A DNA stretch of 64,000 bases from UBA5239 sp040394635 (GCA_040394635.1 JBEBRW010000005.1:62001-126000); one strand, 5' to 3'. Numbered from the stretch's first letter, positions 27,175 to 36,155 are shown. Notes: generated by a model not told the origin, from the letters alone. Numbers and translations are program-made.

Positions 27175-28992
27175 TCAGAGGCCGTCGGCTTCCTGGACCA
27201 TGCCGCGGTATTTGCTGAAAATCGCTTCCTTGCGGACGAAACCCAGGAATTCCCCGGTCTGCTCCACACATACCGGCAGCTGTTTGGCCTTAAAAACATC
27301 CATTGCAGCCAGCGCCCGCGCCAGATCGTCGTCCGGCGACAGACCGCCCTGCGGCTCGTCCATGATGTCAAAAGCCAGCAGGTAATTACACACTTCCGGG
27401 TTCAGCATGGCGGTGATGATTTTGTTTTTGTTGACGATTCCCAGCAGCTTGTGGTTTTCATCGAGCACCGGAAACGCCTCGTCGTCGTAGCGGTCCATCA
27501 GGTCGGTGATATCCTTGAACCTGGCGCCCTGCGCCAGCGGGTGGTAGTTTTTGTCGATGTTCAGCCGGATCGCCTGACGGCGCAGGATCGATTGTTCGCG
27601 GTTGTCGCTGATGAGGTTCCCCTCCACCAGCGCTTTGCGGTAGATCGAGTGCGGCTCGAAAAAATTGGCGGCAAAATAGGAAATCGACGATACGATCATC
27701 AACGGCACCAGCAGGATATAACTGTTCGTGACTTCCGCGATCAGGAAGATCCCCGTCAACGGCGCGCGCATTACCGCGGTAAACACCCCGCACATGCCCA
27801 CCGCCACAAAGTTGAATACCTGCAAATGAACCAGTCCGCTCATGTTGATCAATTTTGCAAAAGCGAATCCGACGAAGGCCCCGATGAACATCGACGGCGC
27901 GAAAATCCCGCCGTCCCCCCCGGAATCCACCGTCAGCACCGACGCAATCACTTTGACGAAGATCGCCGCCAGCATCACGATCACGATGATCGCCGTCTCC
28001 GATGGGATCCAACTCAGCAGCGGCATGGCTTCGACAAAAGTTCCGAGCTCCTCATTGAACAGCGCAATGATATGCATATACCCCTGTCCGCGCAGCGGTG
28101 GAAAAATCAGCAGCAGAATACACAGCAGCGCGCCGCCGGTAAAAAGCCGCCGCCAGGGGTTGCGATAGCGCTCCTTGAGGATGTCGGACATCCGGTACGC
28201 CATCCGGATCACATACACCCCGATGATGGCGCAAGTAAGTCCCAACAGAAAATAGAACGGAATCGCCGTCAACTCCCACTTTTCATTGATCGCCGGGATG
28301 ATCTGGTGTTCGCCGATGATCCAGCGAGAAATCACCGCTGCCACCGCCGACGACATCAGCATTGGAATCAGCGCCGAAACACTGAATTCCGGCAGCAGTA
28401 CCTCCGCCGCAAAGAGCACACCCGCGATCGGACTGCCGAAGATCGCCGAAATCGCCCCCGCCGCGCCGCAACCGATCAGCAGGCTGCGTTTCTTGCGGTC
28501 GATACGGAACACTCCGCCGAGGTTCGAGCCCAGCGCGGACCCCGTCAGCACGCTCGGCGCTTCCAACCCCGCCGAGCCCCCCAGACCCACCGAGAGCGCG
28601 CTCGACAGCGCATGCGTAAATACTTCGCTGAACGGGATATTGGTCCGCTTGCGGTTCAAACTCAAAATCAGCGGGCTGAGGCTCTTCGCGTAACGCGGCC
28701 CCCCGAGGTACCGCTGCACCAGATACGAGAGAAACAACCCCACCATGGGCAGCACCAGCAATACCGCCAGCCACCAGTATTCATGGAGTTGCTTGGACGC
28801 CATGCTCCACTGAATCGAAAGCTTTTCCAGGTAGCCCACCATGACATGCAGCCCTGCCGCCAGCAAAGCGGTCAGCACCCCGATCAGACAGGCCAGCATG
28901 ACCAGAAAGCTCTTTTCACCCCAACGCGAATACCAGAATGTCACCATCCGCAATATCACGCGCCGGTGAAACAGCCATAACAGTTTTTTCAT
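27175..28992 (-). CDS. ClC-family chloride channel/transporter with CBS domains
   Basis: A 605-residue membrane protein. The ClC core (about residues 20-445) contains SAGLEAPSVLTG, equivalent to the GxEGP motif and keeping the gating Glu, and GSPIAGVLFAAE. A C-terminal cytoplasmic CBS pair follows (about 460-600, with AFPVLDENHKLLGIVNK and LPVCVEQTGEFLGFVRK), which in other members binds nucleotides. The Gly-Pro of the motif is Ala-Pro here. Cl-/H+ exchanger or channel cannot be told apart. It is a single gene, divergent from the 29140 gene. Confidence 0.9.
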   Translation of the reverse strand: MKKLLWLFHRRVILRMVTFWYSRWGEKSFLVMLACLIGVLTALLAAGLHVMVGYLEKLSIQWSMASKQLHEYWWLAVLLVLPMVGLFLSYLVQRYLGGPRYAKSLSPLILSLNRKRTNIPFSEVFTHALSSALSVGLGGSAGLEAPSVLTGSALGSNLGGVFRIDRKKRSLLIGCGAAGAISAIFGSPIAGVLFAAEVLLPEFSVSALIPMLMSSAVAAVISRWIIGEHQIIPAINEKWELTAIPFYFLLGLTCAIIGVYVIRMAYRMSDILKERYRNPWRRLFTGGALLCILLLIFPPLRGQGYMHIIALFNEELGTFVEAMPLLSWIPSETAIIVIVMLAAIFVKVIASVLTVDSGGDGGIFAPSMFIGAFVGFAFAKLINMSGLVHLQVFNFVAVGMCGVFTAVMRAPLTGIFLIAEVTNSYILLVPLMIVSSISYFAANFFEPHSIYRKALVEGNLISDNREQSILRRQAIRLNIDKNYHPLAQGARFKDITDLMDRYDDEAFPVLDENHKLLGIVNKNKIITAMLNPEVCNYLLAFDIMDEPQGGLSPDDDLARALAAMDVFKAKQLPVCVEQTGEFLGFVRKEAIFSKYRGMVQEADGL

Positions 28993-29139
28993 TACCCCGC
29001 AACCTTATAATTAACAAATAATTATATGTAATATACCATCCCCGCGCCCATTGTGCAACAAGCTGAAGGAAATTTTACGGAAATTCGGCTTGATTTCCGC
29101 TGCTCCGGCGTTACTTTTATTACAACACGGGGGAATTCC

Positions 29140-29604
29140 ATGTACGCCAGAGTAAAAAGTCACAAGTCGAGTGTCAAAACCGAAGAATACGACCAGCAGT
29201 TGCAGGAGGTCACCGCCCGGCTCGCCTCACTGCGCGCCAAGTGCGAAAAACTGCTCCAGGAACAGGGCCTTGAGCCCGAGGAAATCGCCCGCGTCCTGAC
29301 CAATTACCGCGACTACGAAAACATGGACCACCGCGACCTGACCATCAAGAAAATCATGGCCGCCTACCGCAACCGCGTGATTCCGCTGCACGACGACTGG
29401 GCGAAACTCACCGCCGGCAGCCCGCACCGCAAAACCATCGAAGTGTTCGACTCCTACGACATCAAAAACCACCTCCGGAAACGCGGCTACACCTTCCACG
29501 GCCACAACAATTCCTGGAGCATCGTCACCTTCACCCCCGAGCAATGCGAACAGGAGCTGGAATTCCTGAAGTCGCAAAAAGTCGAAATCCGCACCGCCAT
29601 CTGA
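29140..29604 (+). CDS. Hypothetical protein, helical
   Basis: A 154-residue soluble protein, start at the ATG of MYARVKSHKS with GGGGGA 5 nt upstream. Residues 15-55 look like a coiled coil (EYDQQLQEVTARLASLRAKC); the C-terminal half has a compact region with HDDW, RGYTFHGHNNSWSIVTFTPE. No signal peptide or membrane segment. I do not recognise the family. It is divergent from the ClC gene and converges on the next gene with a 1-bp gap. Confidence 0.6.
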   Translation: MYARVKSHKSSVKTEEYDQQLQEVTARLASLRAKCEKLLQEQGLEPEEIARVLTNYRDYENMDHRDLTIKKIMAAYRNRVIPLHDDWAKLTAGSPHRKTIEVFDSYDIKNHLRKRGYTFHGHNNSWSIVTFTPEQCEQELEFLKSQKVEIRTAI

Positions 29605-29605
29605 T

Positions 29606-30463
29606 TCAAAACTGAAGATTATATGAATAATCTCTCATCGCGTGTTCCGGGTAGAAATGCGGGTTGGGGCGAACTATTGGGAATAGAGAGAGGTTGGACA
29701 GTTTTTTGATGGCTTCCGCCGTGAGCAATTCTGCGGCGGCATTTTCTATAAACTTGGGATTATTGATGGCAAACTGAAGCGCTTTTTCCCGGCTGTAAGT
29801 ATATTTCCGGACTTTTTTCACGGTCCCGTTTATTGCCGTATAACTGTAGAACCCGATATGATACAGCGATAATTTGGGCATCGCGCATTTGTCATATTTA
29901 TGTACGTCAAGCCATTTCCTGATCTGATCCGAAGGATATAGCCCATATCCATTTTGCTTGCATATGAAACAGCTGATATACTGCAACCCGGTTGTGGGCT
30001 CAGAAGTCTCAAACCAGCACGGATGCTCAAAATCGTTGCTTGCCAGAATATCACCATCGGCAATATACGTCGTATTGATATCCACCACCAGCCCGGCCGT
30101 GGTCAGCAGGGCATTACCGAATACCTGATTTACCACAACACCCTCAAAATAGTTATGAATCGGCCTCAGAGTTTCGAATCGGTCCAACCATATCGGCTTT
30201 TCCGCCTGTGTACCTGCTACCTGCCTAGCTCTCTCTTCCTGGGCGGCATACTGCTTGCGAAGGGCATCCGGCAATGCTTCAAACGGAACCGTGCAGCTGC
30301 CTTTCGCGTGCACAATAACCACTCCCTGCAGGTTAATCGTGCTGACCTTGACATCCGAGTAAACCTCACCGGTTTTGAGCCTCCAGTCTTCCGCCCCCGC
30401 AAACCGGGGCAAAAGGACAATGCCGGCAACAGACAAAGCCAATAATAATTTCGATATTTTCAT
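29606..30463 (-). CDS. Exported hypothetical protein with PVC-type beta-barrel N-terminal domain
   Basis: A 285-residue protein, start at MKISKLLL with AAGGAGG 7 nt upstream, and a signal peptide to about residue 24 (LLLALSVAGIVLLPRFAGA). The next 45 residues (WRLKTGEVYSDVKVSTIN, VVIVHAKGSCTVPFEALPDAL) resemble a short beta domain often found in Verrucomicrobia and Lentisphaerae exported proteins. The remainder has a CFICKQNGYG segment but no recognisable family. It stands alone between convergent and divergent neighbours. Confidence 0.6.
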   Translation of the reverse strand: MKISKLLLALSVAGIVLLPRFAGAEDWRLKTGEVYSDVKVSTINLQGVVIVHAKGSCTVPFEALPDALRKQYAAQEERARQVAGTQAEKPIWLDRFETLRPIHNYFEGVVVNQVFGNALLTTAGLVVDINTTYIADGDILASNDFEHPCWFETSEPTTGLQYISCFICKQNGYGLYPSDQIRKWLDVHKYDKCAMPKLSLYHIGFYSYTAINGTVKKVRKYTYSREKALQFAINNPKFIENAAAELLTAEAIKKLSNLSLFPIVRPNPHFYPEHAMRDYSYNLQF

Positions 30464-30557
30464 GATCAATCCTCCTTGTTTTCCGGCAACCGCCCTATTC
30501 GTACTGATATTAATAACGAAAATATCTCAACATTTATTGCACCCATTCGATAATCAG

Positions 30558-30682
30558 GATGATTTTTGCTAAAAAAAGTGGTGATTTCGGGCCGTTGGCG
30601 ATGATAACGTGATGATTTCTGTTAAAAAAACGGTGATTTCGGACCATAGACTATTTGACAGAGCGGCAGTATAGTATATAAC
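30558..30682 (+). promoter_or_regulatory. Direct repeats and promoter of the dehydrogenase pair
   Basis: Two copies of a 35-36-bp sequence, GATGATTT-T/C-TG...GGTGATTTCGG (30558-30593 and 30611-30645), lie 53 bp apart. Directly after the second copy comes -35 TTGACA (30655-30660) and, 16 bp on, -10 TATAAC (30677-30682). The period of 53 bp is about five helical turns, so both copies face the same side of DNA; this suits a regulator site. Confidence 0.5.
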
Positions 30683-30713
30683 ATGCAAAATTCCAGCATA
30701 AGGAAGCTGTATT

Positions 30714-31763
30714 ATGAAAAAACGTATTGCTGCGGTCGTCACCGGCAAAGGTGAAGTCACAACCCGCAAAGTCGATCTGCCCGCCCTGAAGCCGAACGAA
30801 GCCCGGATCAAGGTTCACGCCTCGCTCATCAGCCCCGGCACCGAAATGAATCTGGTGAAGGTTCGCCGCGCCACCCCCGATGCCAAAGTCGATTATACCG
30901 TTTTCGGCTATTCCAACGCCGGGGAGATCGTCGAGATCAACGGCGATTGCGGCGGCTTGAAGCGCGGCATGCGCGTGGCCTGCATGGGCAGCGCCGCGGC
31001 CAATCACGCCAACTACGCCAACGTCCCGGTCAATATGATGACGCCGCTGCCGGACAATGTCACTTACGAACAGGCCGTTTATGCGTGCCTCGGCGCGACC
31101 TCGCTGCAGGCGATTCACCGCACGGCCGTCGAGCTCGGCGAATACGGCATGGTGCTCGGTCTGGGGATCGTCGGCAACCTGGCGGCGCAGCTGGCGCAGT
31201 TGAGCGGCGCGCGCGTTCTGGCCTGGGAAGCGATGCCGTCGCGGCTGAAAACCGCGGCCAAATGCAACATCAAAAACACCGTCAATTTCAAGAAGGCCGA
31301 CCCGGTCAAGGCCGCAACCGAATTTGCCGCGCCCTACGGCATGGATTTCGCCGTTCTCGCCTTCGGCGGCGAGGCTACCGCGGCGTTCAACCAGGTCAAG
31401 GGATGCATGAAAATTTCGTCCGACACGCATGCGATGGGGCGGATCACGCTGGTCGGCGGCTGCTCAGTCAATATCGTCGGCGGTGCGGGCTGTGGCAACC
31501 TCGATATCCGCTCGTCGGCCCGAACCGGCCCCGGATATTACGACAAGGCGTGGGAGTACGGACAGGATTACCCGAACGCGTTCATTCAGTTCCATACCAA
31601 CCGCAACCTGCGCGAGATCATCACGCTGATTTCGGAAAAACGCCTGCTGGTCGACCCCATGACCACTCACAAGTTGCCGCTGAGCGAAGTCGGCGCCGCC
31701 GCCGATCTGCTGATCAACACCCCGGACAAGGCCATGGGCATTGTGCTGGAAATGTCACACTGA
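30714..31763 (+). CDS. Medium-chain (zinc-type) dehydrogenase
   Basis: A 349-residue MDR-superfamily protein: N-terminal GroES-like domain (VDLPALKPNEARIKVHASLIS, PGTEM, FGYSNAGEIVEI), then a Rossmann domain (GMVLGLGIVGNLAAQLAQLSG). The usual catalytic zinc Cys and the four-Cys structural lobe are missing, as in sugar-related and threonine-type variants. It is followed after 12 bp by a Gfo/Idh/MocA oxidoreductase, suggesting stepwise sugar or cyclitol oxidation. Substrate unknown. Confidence 0.8.
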   Translation: MKKRIAAVVTGKGEVTTRKVDLPALKPNEARIKVHASLISPGTEMNLVKVRRATPDAKVDYTVFGYSNAGEIVEINGDCGGLKRGMRVACMGSAAANHANYANVPVNMMTPLPDNVTYEQAVYACLGATSLQAIHRTAVELGEYGMVLGLGIVGNLAAQLAQLSGARVLAWEAMPSRLKTAAKCNIKNTVNFKKADPVKAATEFAAPYGMDFAVLAFGGEATAAFNQVKGCMKISSDTHAMGRITLVGGCSVNIVGGAGCGNLDIRSSARTGPGYYDKAWEYGQDYPNAFIQFHTNRNLREIITLISEKRLLVDPMTTHKLPLSEVGAAADLLINTPDKAMGIVLEMSH

Positions 31764-31775
31764 GGAGATTGAAGC

Positions 31776-32720
31776 ATGTCATTCAGAATCGGACTTGCCG
31801 GCCTCTGTACCTCGCACCCGGAATGCTGGGTGCCGATCATCCGCGACCTGACCGCTGCCGGCCTGGTCGATGTGGAAGTAACCGCAGCCTGGGATTCGGG
31901 CGAAACGCGCGCAGAAGGATTTGCCGCCGAGTTCTGCCGTCAGTTTGAAATACCGCACGCAATTGACAACCTCGCCGATATGCTGCCGCTGGTCGACGGT
32001 GTGATCGTCCACACCACCAACTGGGACCGCCATATCGAACAAGGCAAGCTTTTCGTCGAGGCGGGCAAGGCGGTATTTCTCGACAAACCGATCGTCGGAA
32101 ACCTGCGCGACGCGGGGATATTTCTCGACTGGCTCAAACAGGGCAAACGCATCACCGGCGGCTCGTCGCTGCGCTTCACCAGAGAAGTCGCTGAACTGCT
32201 GGAAAAACCTGTGGAGGAACGCGGCGAGATCCACACGGCTTACGCGGCGATCGGCGTGGATGATTTCAACTATGGGATTCATGCTTATTCGCTGCTGTCG
32301 CAGCTGATGGGGCCGGGAATTCTGTATGCACAATTTTTCGACGCCTCGGTACAGAAACAGATTCTGCTGAAATGGAAAAGCGGACAGAGTGCCATTCTGA
32401 CCATCGGCCCCACCAGTTGGCTGCCGTTCAATGTGACGGCGGTGACCAATAAAAAAGTGTATCAGGTGGGGGTTGACAATTCGCGTATTTACCGCAGTCT
32501 ACTGGAGGCGGTACTGCCGTATTTGAGCGGCAAAACCGATACGGCTCCGTTGGATGCGGCGAGTATTCTGGAGCCCGAACTGGCAGCGATGGCAGCGCGG
32601 ATTTCATGGATGAATAATGGTCAAAAGGTATTTCTGAGCGATCTACGCCTGGACGACCCCGGCTACGACGGCACAGAGTTTGCGCTAAGCTACCGCCGCG
32701 CCAGAATGAGCGCAAAATAG
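31776..32720 (+). CDS. Gfo/Idh/MocA-family oxidoreductase
   Basis: A 314-residue NAD(P)-binding protein. The N-terminal Rossmann part has IGLAGLCTSHPECW and a loop AVFLDKPIVGN, in which DKP replaces the usual EKP catalytic Lys motif but keeps Lys. The C-terminal part (about 125-310) is the typical alpha/beta dimer domain, with NYGIHAYSLLSQLMG in the place of the GxHxxD segment. It forms an operon with the preceding dehydrogenase. Substrate unknown. Confidence 0.82.
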   Translation: MSFRIGLAGLCTSHPECWVPIIRDLTAAGLVDVEVTAAWDSGETRAEGFAAEFCRQFEIPHAIDNLADMLPLVDGVIVHTTNWDRHIEQGKLFVEAGKAVFLDKPIVGNLRDAGIFLDWLKQGKRITGGSSLRFTREVAELLEKPVEERGEIHTAYAAIGVDDFNYGIHAYSLLSQLMGPGILYAQFFDASVQKQILLKWKSGQSAILTIGPTSWLPFNVTAVTNKKVYQVGVDNSRIYRSLLEAVLPYLSGKTDTAPLDAASILEPELAAMAARISWMNNGQKVFLSDLRLDDPGYDGTEFALSYRRARMSAK

Positions 32721-32726
32721 AGAATA

Positions 32727-33163
32727 ATTACGAATTGCGAATTACGAATTACGAATTAAAAAGACATGCCGCCGGGTGCTACCCGGACGCAGTCCAGCGC
32801 GCGGATAGCGCTGGCCGCCCCTGGGGCGGAACAAAAATAAGCCGCGCAGCGGCGCTATCCTAAAATCTACAACTCACCTGAGAGCGAGGTTGAAAAAGCG
32901 CAAAGCTGATTTTTCAACATTGAGCGAAAAGGTGGAGCCATTATCGCCTTCTCGCTCAACATTGAGCTGAAAAGATAGCTACCGCTATATCTCTTCAGCT
33001 CAATATCGCTTCCAGGCAAGAGGATTGTATTAGAATAGCGCCGCTGCACAGCTTACATTTTACTCCGCCTTAGAGGCGGGCAGCGCTGTCCGCGCGCTGC
33101 ACTGCGTCCGGGCAAGCGCCCGGCGGCGAGTTTATTTTCTTGAATTCGTAATTCGTAATTACT
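32727..33163. repeat. 420-bp near-palindromic element with three apical hairpins
   Basis: The whole gap between 32720 and 33165 is one nested inverted repeat. Outer arms: a 17-bp perfect pair ATTACGAATTACGAATT (32741-32757) with 33143-33159. Next, 32769-32830 pairs with 33064-33127 with few mismatches, including CCCGGACGCAGT with ACTGCGTCCGGG. Then 32831-32865 pairs with 33033-33062, including GCAGCGGCGCTAT. The centre holds three separate hairpins: 32889-32918, 32920-32959 and 32962-33003. No protein is encoded. It may be a non-autonomous mobile element or a structured RNA. Confidence 0.75.
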
Positions 33164-33164
33164 T

Positions 33165-33764
33165 TCAGATGTAGGGATTCGTTTGTTTTTCGCGCTCGAT
33201 GGTGGTGTACGGGCCATGGCCGGGATACACCTTCAGTTCGACGGGCAGCGTCATGAGCCGTTCGCCAATCGAATCCATCAGGCGGCGGTGATTGCCGCCC
33301 GGCAGGTCGGTACGTCCGACCGAACCCGCAAACAGCGTATCACCCGAAAACAATACCGGAAATTGTTTGAAATAAAAACAAACCCCGCCCGGCGTGTGCC
33401 CCGGGGTTTCGATAATCTCGAAATCAGCCGATTGATATGCCGTGTCCGGCTGCGGCAGGTCCGAGGCCGGCGGCAGCCACGGCGGCAACGCATTGGCCGG
33501 ACTGAAATAAAGATCGTGATCACGTTCATGCAGATAGACGGTCCGGACACCAAGCTTCTTGGCGGTTTCGCCCACCGCGCCGATATGGTCGATGTGCGCG
33601 TGCGTCAGCAGAATCACCCGGTTCGTGCAATTGAAACTCTGGGCCAGTTGGACGATGTTGTCGGCGTCGCCGCCCGGATCGATGATATACAGCGTCTGCC
33701 CCACGGGCACCAGATAGCAGTTTACTTCCAGCATTCCGACGGGTTCTGTGATGAAATCAGCCAT
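33165..33764 (-). CDS. Metallo-beta-lactamase-fold hydrolase (glyoxalase II-like)
   Basis: A 199-residue protein with the metal-binding motif THAHIDHIGA (HxHxDH at residues 55-60), a later GHTPGGVCF with the third His and FSGDTLFAGSVGRTDLPGG with the bridging Asp, and PGHGPYT with a final His. This is the compact glyoxalase-II-like hydroxyacyl-thioester hydrolase type without the full C-terminal domain. Cytoplasmic. It lies 13 bp before the end of the BAX-inhibitor-like gene and is probably cotranscribed with it. Substrate uncertain. Confidence 0.88.
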   Translation of the reverse strand: MADFITEPVGMLEVNCYLVPVGQTLYIIDPGGDADNIVQLAQSFNCTNRVILLTHAHIDHIGAVGETAKKLGVRTVYLHERDHDLYFSPANALPPWLPPASDLPQPDTAYQSADFEIIETPGHTPGGVCFYFKQFPVLFSGDTLFAGSVGRTDLPGGNHRRLMDSIGERLMTLPVELKVYPGHGPYTTIEREKQTNPYI

Positions 33765-33777
33765 GAGTCAGTCCCGT

Positions 33778-34503
33778 TTATCGTCTGTTGCCGAAGATTC
33801 GGAGCAACATGATGAAAAGGTTGATGAAGTCGAGATAGAGGTGGAGCGCGCCAAGGATGGCGATTTTCCCCACCGTATCACGGTCGCTGGAGCTGTCCAT
33901 GGAAACGCTCAGGTTCTTGATTTTCTGCGCGTCAAAGGCGGTCAACCCGGTGAAAACGATGATCCCGATGATGGTGATCACCCACTGCAGCGCATTGCTT
34001 CCCATAAATATATTGACGATCGAAGCGACGATAAGCCCGAACAGGGCCATGAGGAGAATGCTCCCCCAGCTGGTCAAGTCGCGCTTTGTGACGAACCCAT
34101 AGATGCACATGCCCCCGAACATACAGGCGGTGACCAGGAAGGTCGAGGCAATGCTCGCCGGGGTATAGGCAAACAGGATCAGCGAAAGCGTGATGCCGCT
34201 GACGATGGAATAAATGACAAACAGTACGCCCGCCACCACGGCGTTGATGCGATTGATGCCCCATGAGATCGCGATCACCAGACCGAATTCAAGGATAACC
34301 AGTCCGAGAACCGATCCAGGGTTGGTCTTGACGGCCTGTTGAACCGAGTCGATGGTGAGGACGGCCCACGCAGCCAGCGCGGTCAGCAGCAAGCCGCCGC
34401 ACATCCAGCCATAGACCTGATTGATGAAGCTGATAGTGACCGCTTCGCTGCGCCGGGTTCCGAGTTCGCGGTATTCTTCGCGATAGTTATCGAAATTAGA
34501 CAT
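33778..34503 (-). CDS. BAX-inhibitor-1/YccA-family membrane protein
   Basis: A 241-residue protein starting at MSNFDNYREE (AGGAGA 7 nt upstream) with seven hydrophobic segments, from VYGWMCGGLLLTALAAWAVL to the last one near FTGLTAFDAQKIKNL, a signature close to the family's conserved C-terminal FDTQxI segment, and a polar tail. Family members modulate protease complexes or conduct calcium. It is divergent from the S41 protease gene at 34587, which fits a role in envelope proteolysis, though that is inference. Confidence 0.85.
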   Translation of the reverse strand: MSNFDNYREEYRELGTRRSEAVTISFINQVYGWMCGGLLLTALAAWAVLTIDSVQQAVKTNPGSVLGLVILEFGLVIAISWGINRINAVVAGVLFVIYSIVSGITLSLILFAYTPASIASTFLVTACMFGGMCIYGFVTKRDLTSWGSILLMALFGLIVASIVNIFMGSNALQWVITIIGIIVFTGLTAFDAQKIKNLSVSMDSSSDRDTVGKIAILGALHLYLDFINLFIMLLRIFGNRR

Positions 34504-34523
34504 TAAAATTTCTCCTGTTTTAG

Positions 34524-34552
34524 TTGGCAATCATACTATTAAGATATATATT
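34524..34552 (+). promoter_or_regulatory. Promoter of the C-terminal processing protease
   Basis: A -35 TTGGCA (34524-34529) and -10 TATATT (34547-34552) with 17-bp spacing, 35 bp upstream of the protease start codon. Confidence 0.5.
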
Positions 34553-34586
34553 ATTGCCGAAAAAGCAATCTGTTGTGGAGAAAAAT

Positions 34587-35834
34587 ATGCGTCTAATTTT
34601 ATCATTGGCCCTCTGTATGGCCTTTCTGCTCCCGTGCCGCGGCGACGATGCAGCGCCGGATGATGATCAGGCCAAGTATCGTGCGCTGGCGACTTTTGCG
34701 GCTGTGCTGGAAATGGTTCACGGCCGCTACATCGACTCCGACAAGGTTTCTTATGAACGGCTGATCCAGGCGGCAATCAAGGGCATGATGCAGGACCTGG
34801 ATACCTACACCGGGTACGAAAGCCGGGAACAGCACGAGGAGAGCGTCCGGGTGTTGGGCGGCGAAACGGTCGGCGTCGGGATCGTGGTCAACAAGCGCCG
34901 GGGCGAACCGTTGGAAGTGATCACGCCGCTGGAAGGCTCGCCCGCCGAGGCCGCCGGCATCAAAGCCGGGGCGCATATCCTGAAAATCAACGACACCGAG
35001 ACCAGAAACATCACGCTGCAGGACTGCCTGAAACTGATTCAGGGCAAGCCGGACACCGCGGTGGAGCTGACAATACAGAACCGCGGCGACGAGAAGCCGT
35101 CTTCGGTGACGCTCAGCCGCAAAAACATCGCTTATGGCTCGATCCCGCCGCACGGCGTGAAGATGGTCGAAGGCGATATCGGCTATATCCGGATCATGGT
35201 TTTCAACTCCAACACCGCCAAGGATTTCGACCGGGCGCTACGCAAGCTGAAAAGGACCGATGGCGGGCTCAAATCGCTGGTCGTCGACATGCGCAACAAC
35301 CCCGGTGGACTGCTCAATGCCGCCGTGGACCTCTGCAGCCGGTTCCTGAAGCCGGATTCGGTGGTGCTCTATACCTCCTCGCGGGAGGCGGGCAGCGAAG
35401 AAGCCATCAAATCCTACGAAGTCAAAAACGGTGTCGACCCGGAAGTCAAGGTGGTGGTCCTGATCAATGAATTCAGCGCATCGGCCGCGGAGATTTTCAC
35501 CGGGGCGCTGATGGACAATAAACGCGCGGTCAGCATCGGTGCCCGGAGCTTCGGCAAAGCCACGGTGCAGAACATTCAGGAACTGCCGGACGGTTCCGCC
35601 ATCCGGCTGACCATCGGCAAATACCTGACGCCATCCAAGAAGCCGATTCAGGGAATCGGTATCACCCCGGATATCACCGTGACGGTACCGCCCGCCGAAA
35701 AGGTGGCGCTCTATTCGCAGCTGGCGATTTACCCGGGCGTGGTCAAACCGGACATGCCGGACGCACTTACCGATGAAGCCCTGGCCAAAGCCGTGGAAGA
35801 ACTGAAAAAACCGGCAACCCCGGAAACGCCCTGA
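34587..35834 (+). CDS. S41-family C-terminal processing protease
   Basis: A 415-residue exported protease, start at MRLILSLALC with GTGGAG upstream, signal peptide to about residue 19. Helical N-terminus (MVHGRYIDSDKV), a PDZ domain (about 85-170, GIKAGAHILKINDTET) and the S41 core with the catalytic Ser in INEFSASAAEIF and Lys in SFGKATVQNI. Such enzymes trim or degrade periplasmic proteins from the C-terminus. The ATG at 34587 is used rather than an in-frame start at 34524, as only it gives a normal signal peptide. Confidence 0.92.
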   Translation: MRLILSLALCMAFLLPCRGDDAAPDDDQAKYRALATFAAVLEMVHGRYIDSDKVSYERLIQAAIKGMMQDLDTYTGYESREQHEESVRVLGGETVGVGIVVNKRRGEPLEVITPLEGSPAEAAGIKAGAHILKINDTETRNITLQDCLKLIQGKPDTAVELTIQNRGDEKPSSVTLSRKNIAYGSIPPHGVKMVEGDIGYIRIMVFNSNTAKDFDRALRKLKRTDGGLKSLVVDMRNNPGGLLNAAVDLCSRFLKPDSVVLYTSSREAGSEEAIKSYEVKNGVDPEVKVVVLINEFSASAAEIFTGALMDNKRAVSIGARSFGKATVQNIQELPDGSAIRLTIGKYLTPSKKPIQGIGITPDITVTVPPAEKVALYSQLAIYPGVVKPDMPDALTDEALAKAVEELKKPATPETP

Positions 35835-35955
35835 CCGCGAAAATCGATCTTTCTTTGTGATTCTTCCCGGAAATTTCCGTGCCTTCCGTGATTAAAATTC
35901 CCCCGGTCCGTTCCCTCAAATCCGGTATAGCGGCCAACTTTTTTCGTTTAGGGTA
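35835..35955. other. Gene-free stretch with degenerate repeat arms
   Basis: Between the protease and the structured RNA there is no gene. A 12-bp palindrome CGGAAATTTCCG (35868-35879) and a CCTTCCGTGATTAA segment (35882-35895) resemble arms of the dispersed CCACGGAA repeats. Confidence 0.4.
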
Positions 35956-36155
35956 TTGACATTGCCCGGATCGGTTGTATAATCATAGTAGAACAAGTCT
36001 GTCAGGGTACAAACCCGAGTGAAGAAACTCACAACCATACGCTTAGATGCGTGACAGACGGGAAGGAGAGCCGTTCCGGAGCCTGTAGAGGTTGAAGATG
36101 TAGAGTGTGTTGGAGGCCCGGGACCACTGAAAACTCTCCTTCCTTTTCATTTTTA
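35956..36155 (+). ncRNA. Unidentified structured RNA with its own consensus promoter
   Basis: A perfect -35 TTGACA (35956-35961) and -10 TATAAT (35978-35983), 16 bp apart, precede a stretch of about 155 nt (from about 35990) with no open frame. It folds into two domains. In the first, GTCTGTC (35997-36003) pairs with GACAGAC (36053-36059), enclosing three small hairpins (36005-36016, 36017-36030, 36039-36052). In the second, GGAAGGAGAG (36061-36070) pairs with CTCTCCTTCC (36134-36143), followed by TTTTCATTTTT, as at a terminator. I could not match it to SRP, 6S, tmRNA or a riboswitch by eye. Confidence 0.6.

Noticed and set aside
27151..28980. A 609-codon plus-strand frame opposite the ClC gene
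   Set aside because: His/Gln/Arg-rich shadow with no domain; the minus-strand frame has ClC and CBS motifs.
32727..33163. CRISPR array suggested by repeated ACGAATT units
   Set aside because: The units are adjacent, with no spacers, and form the two ends of one palindrome.
35997..36059. A tRNA in the cloverleaf-like part of the structured RNA
   Set aside because: There is a four-way junction, but no TTC loop, no conserved D-loop G residues and no CCA-like end.
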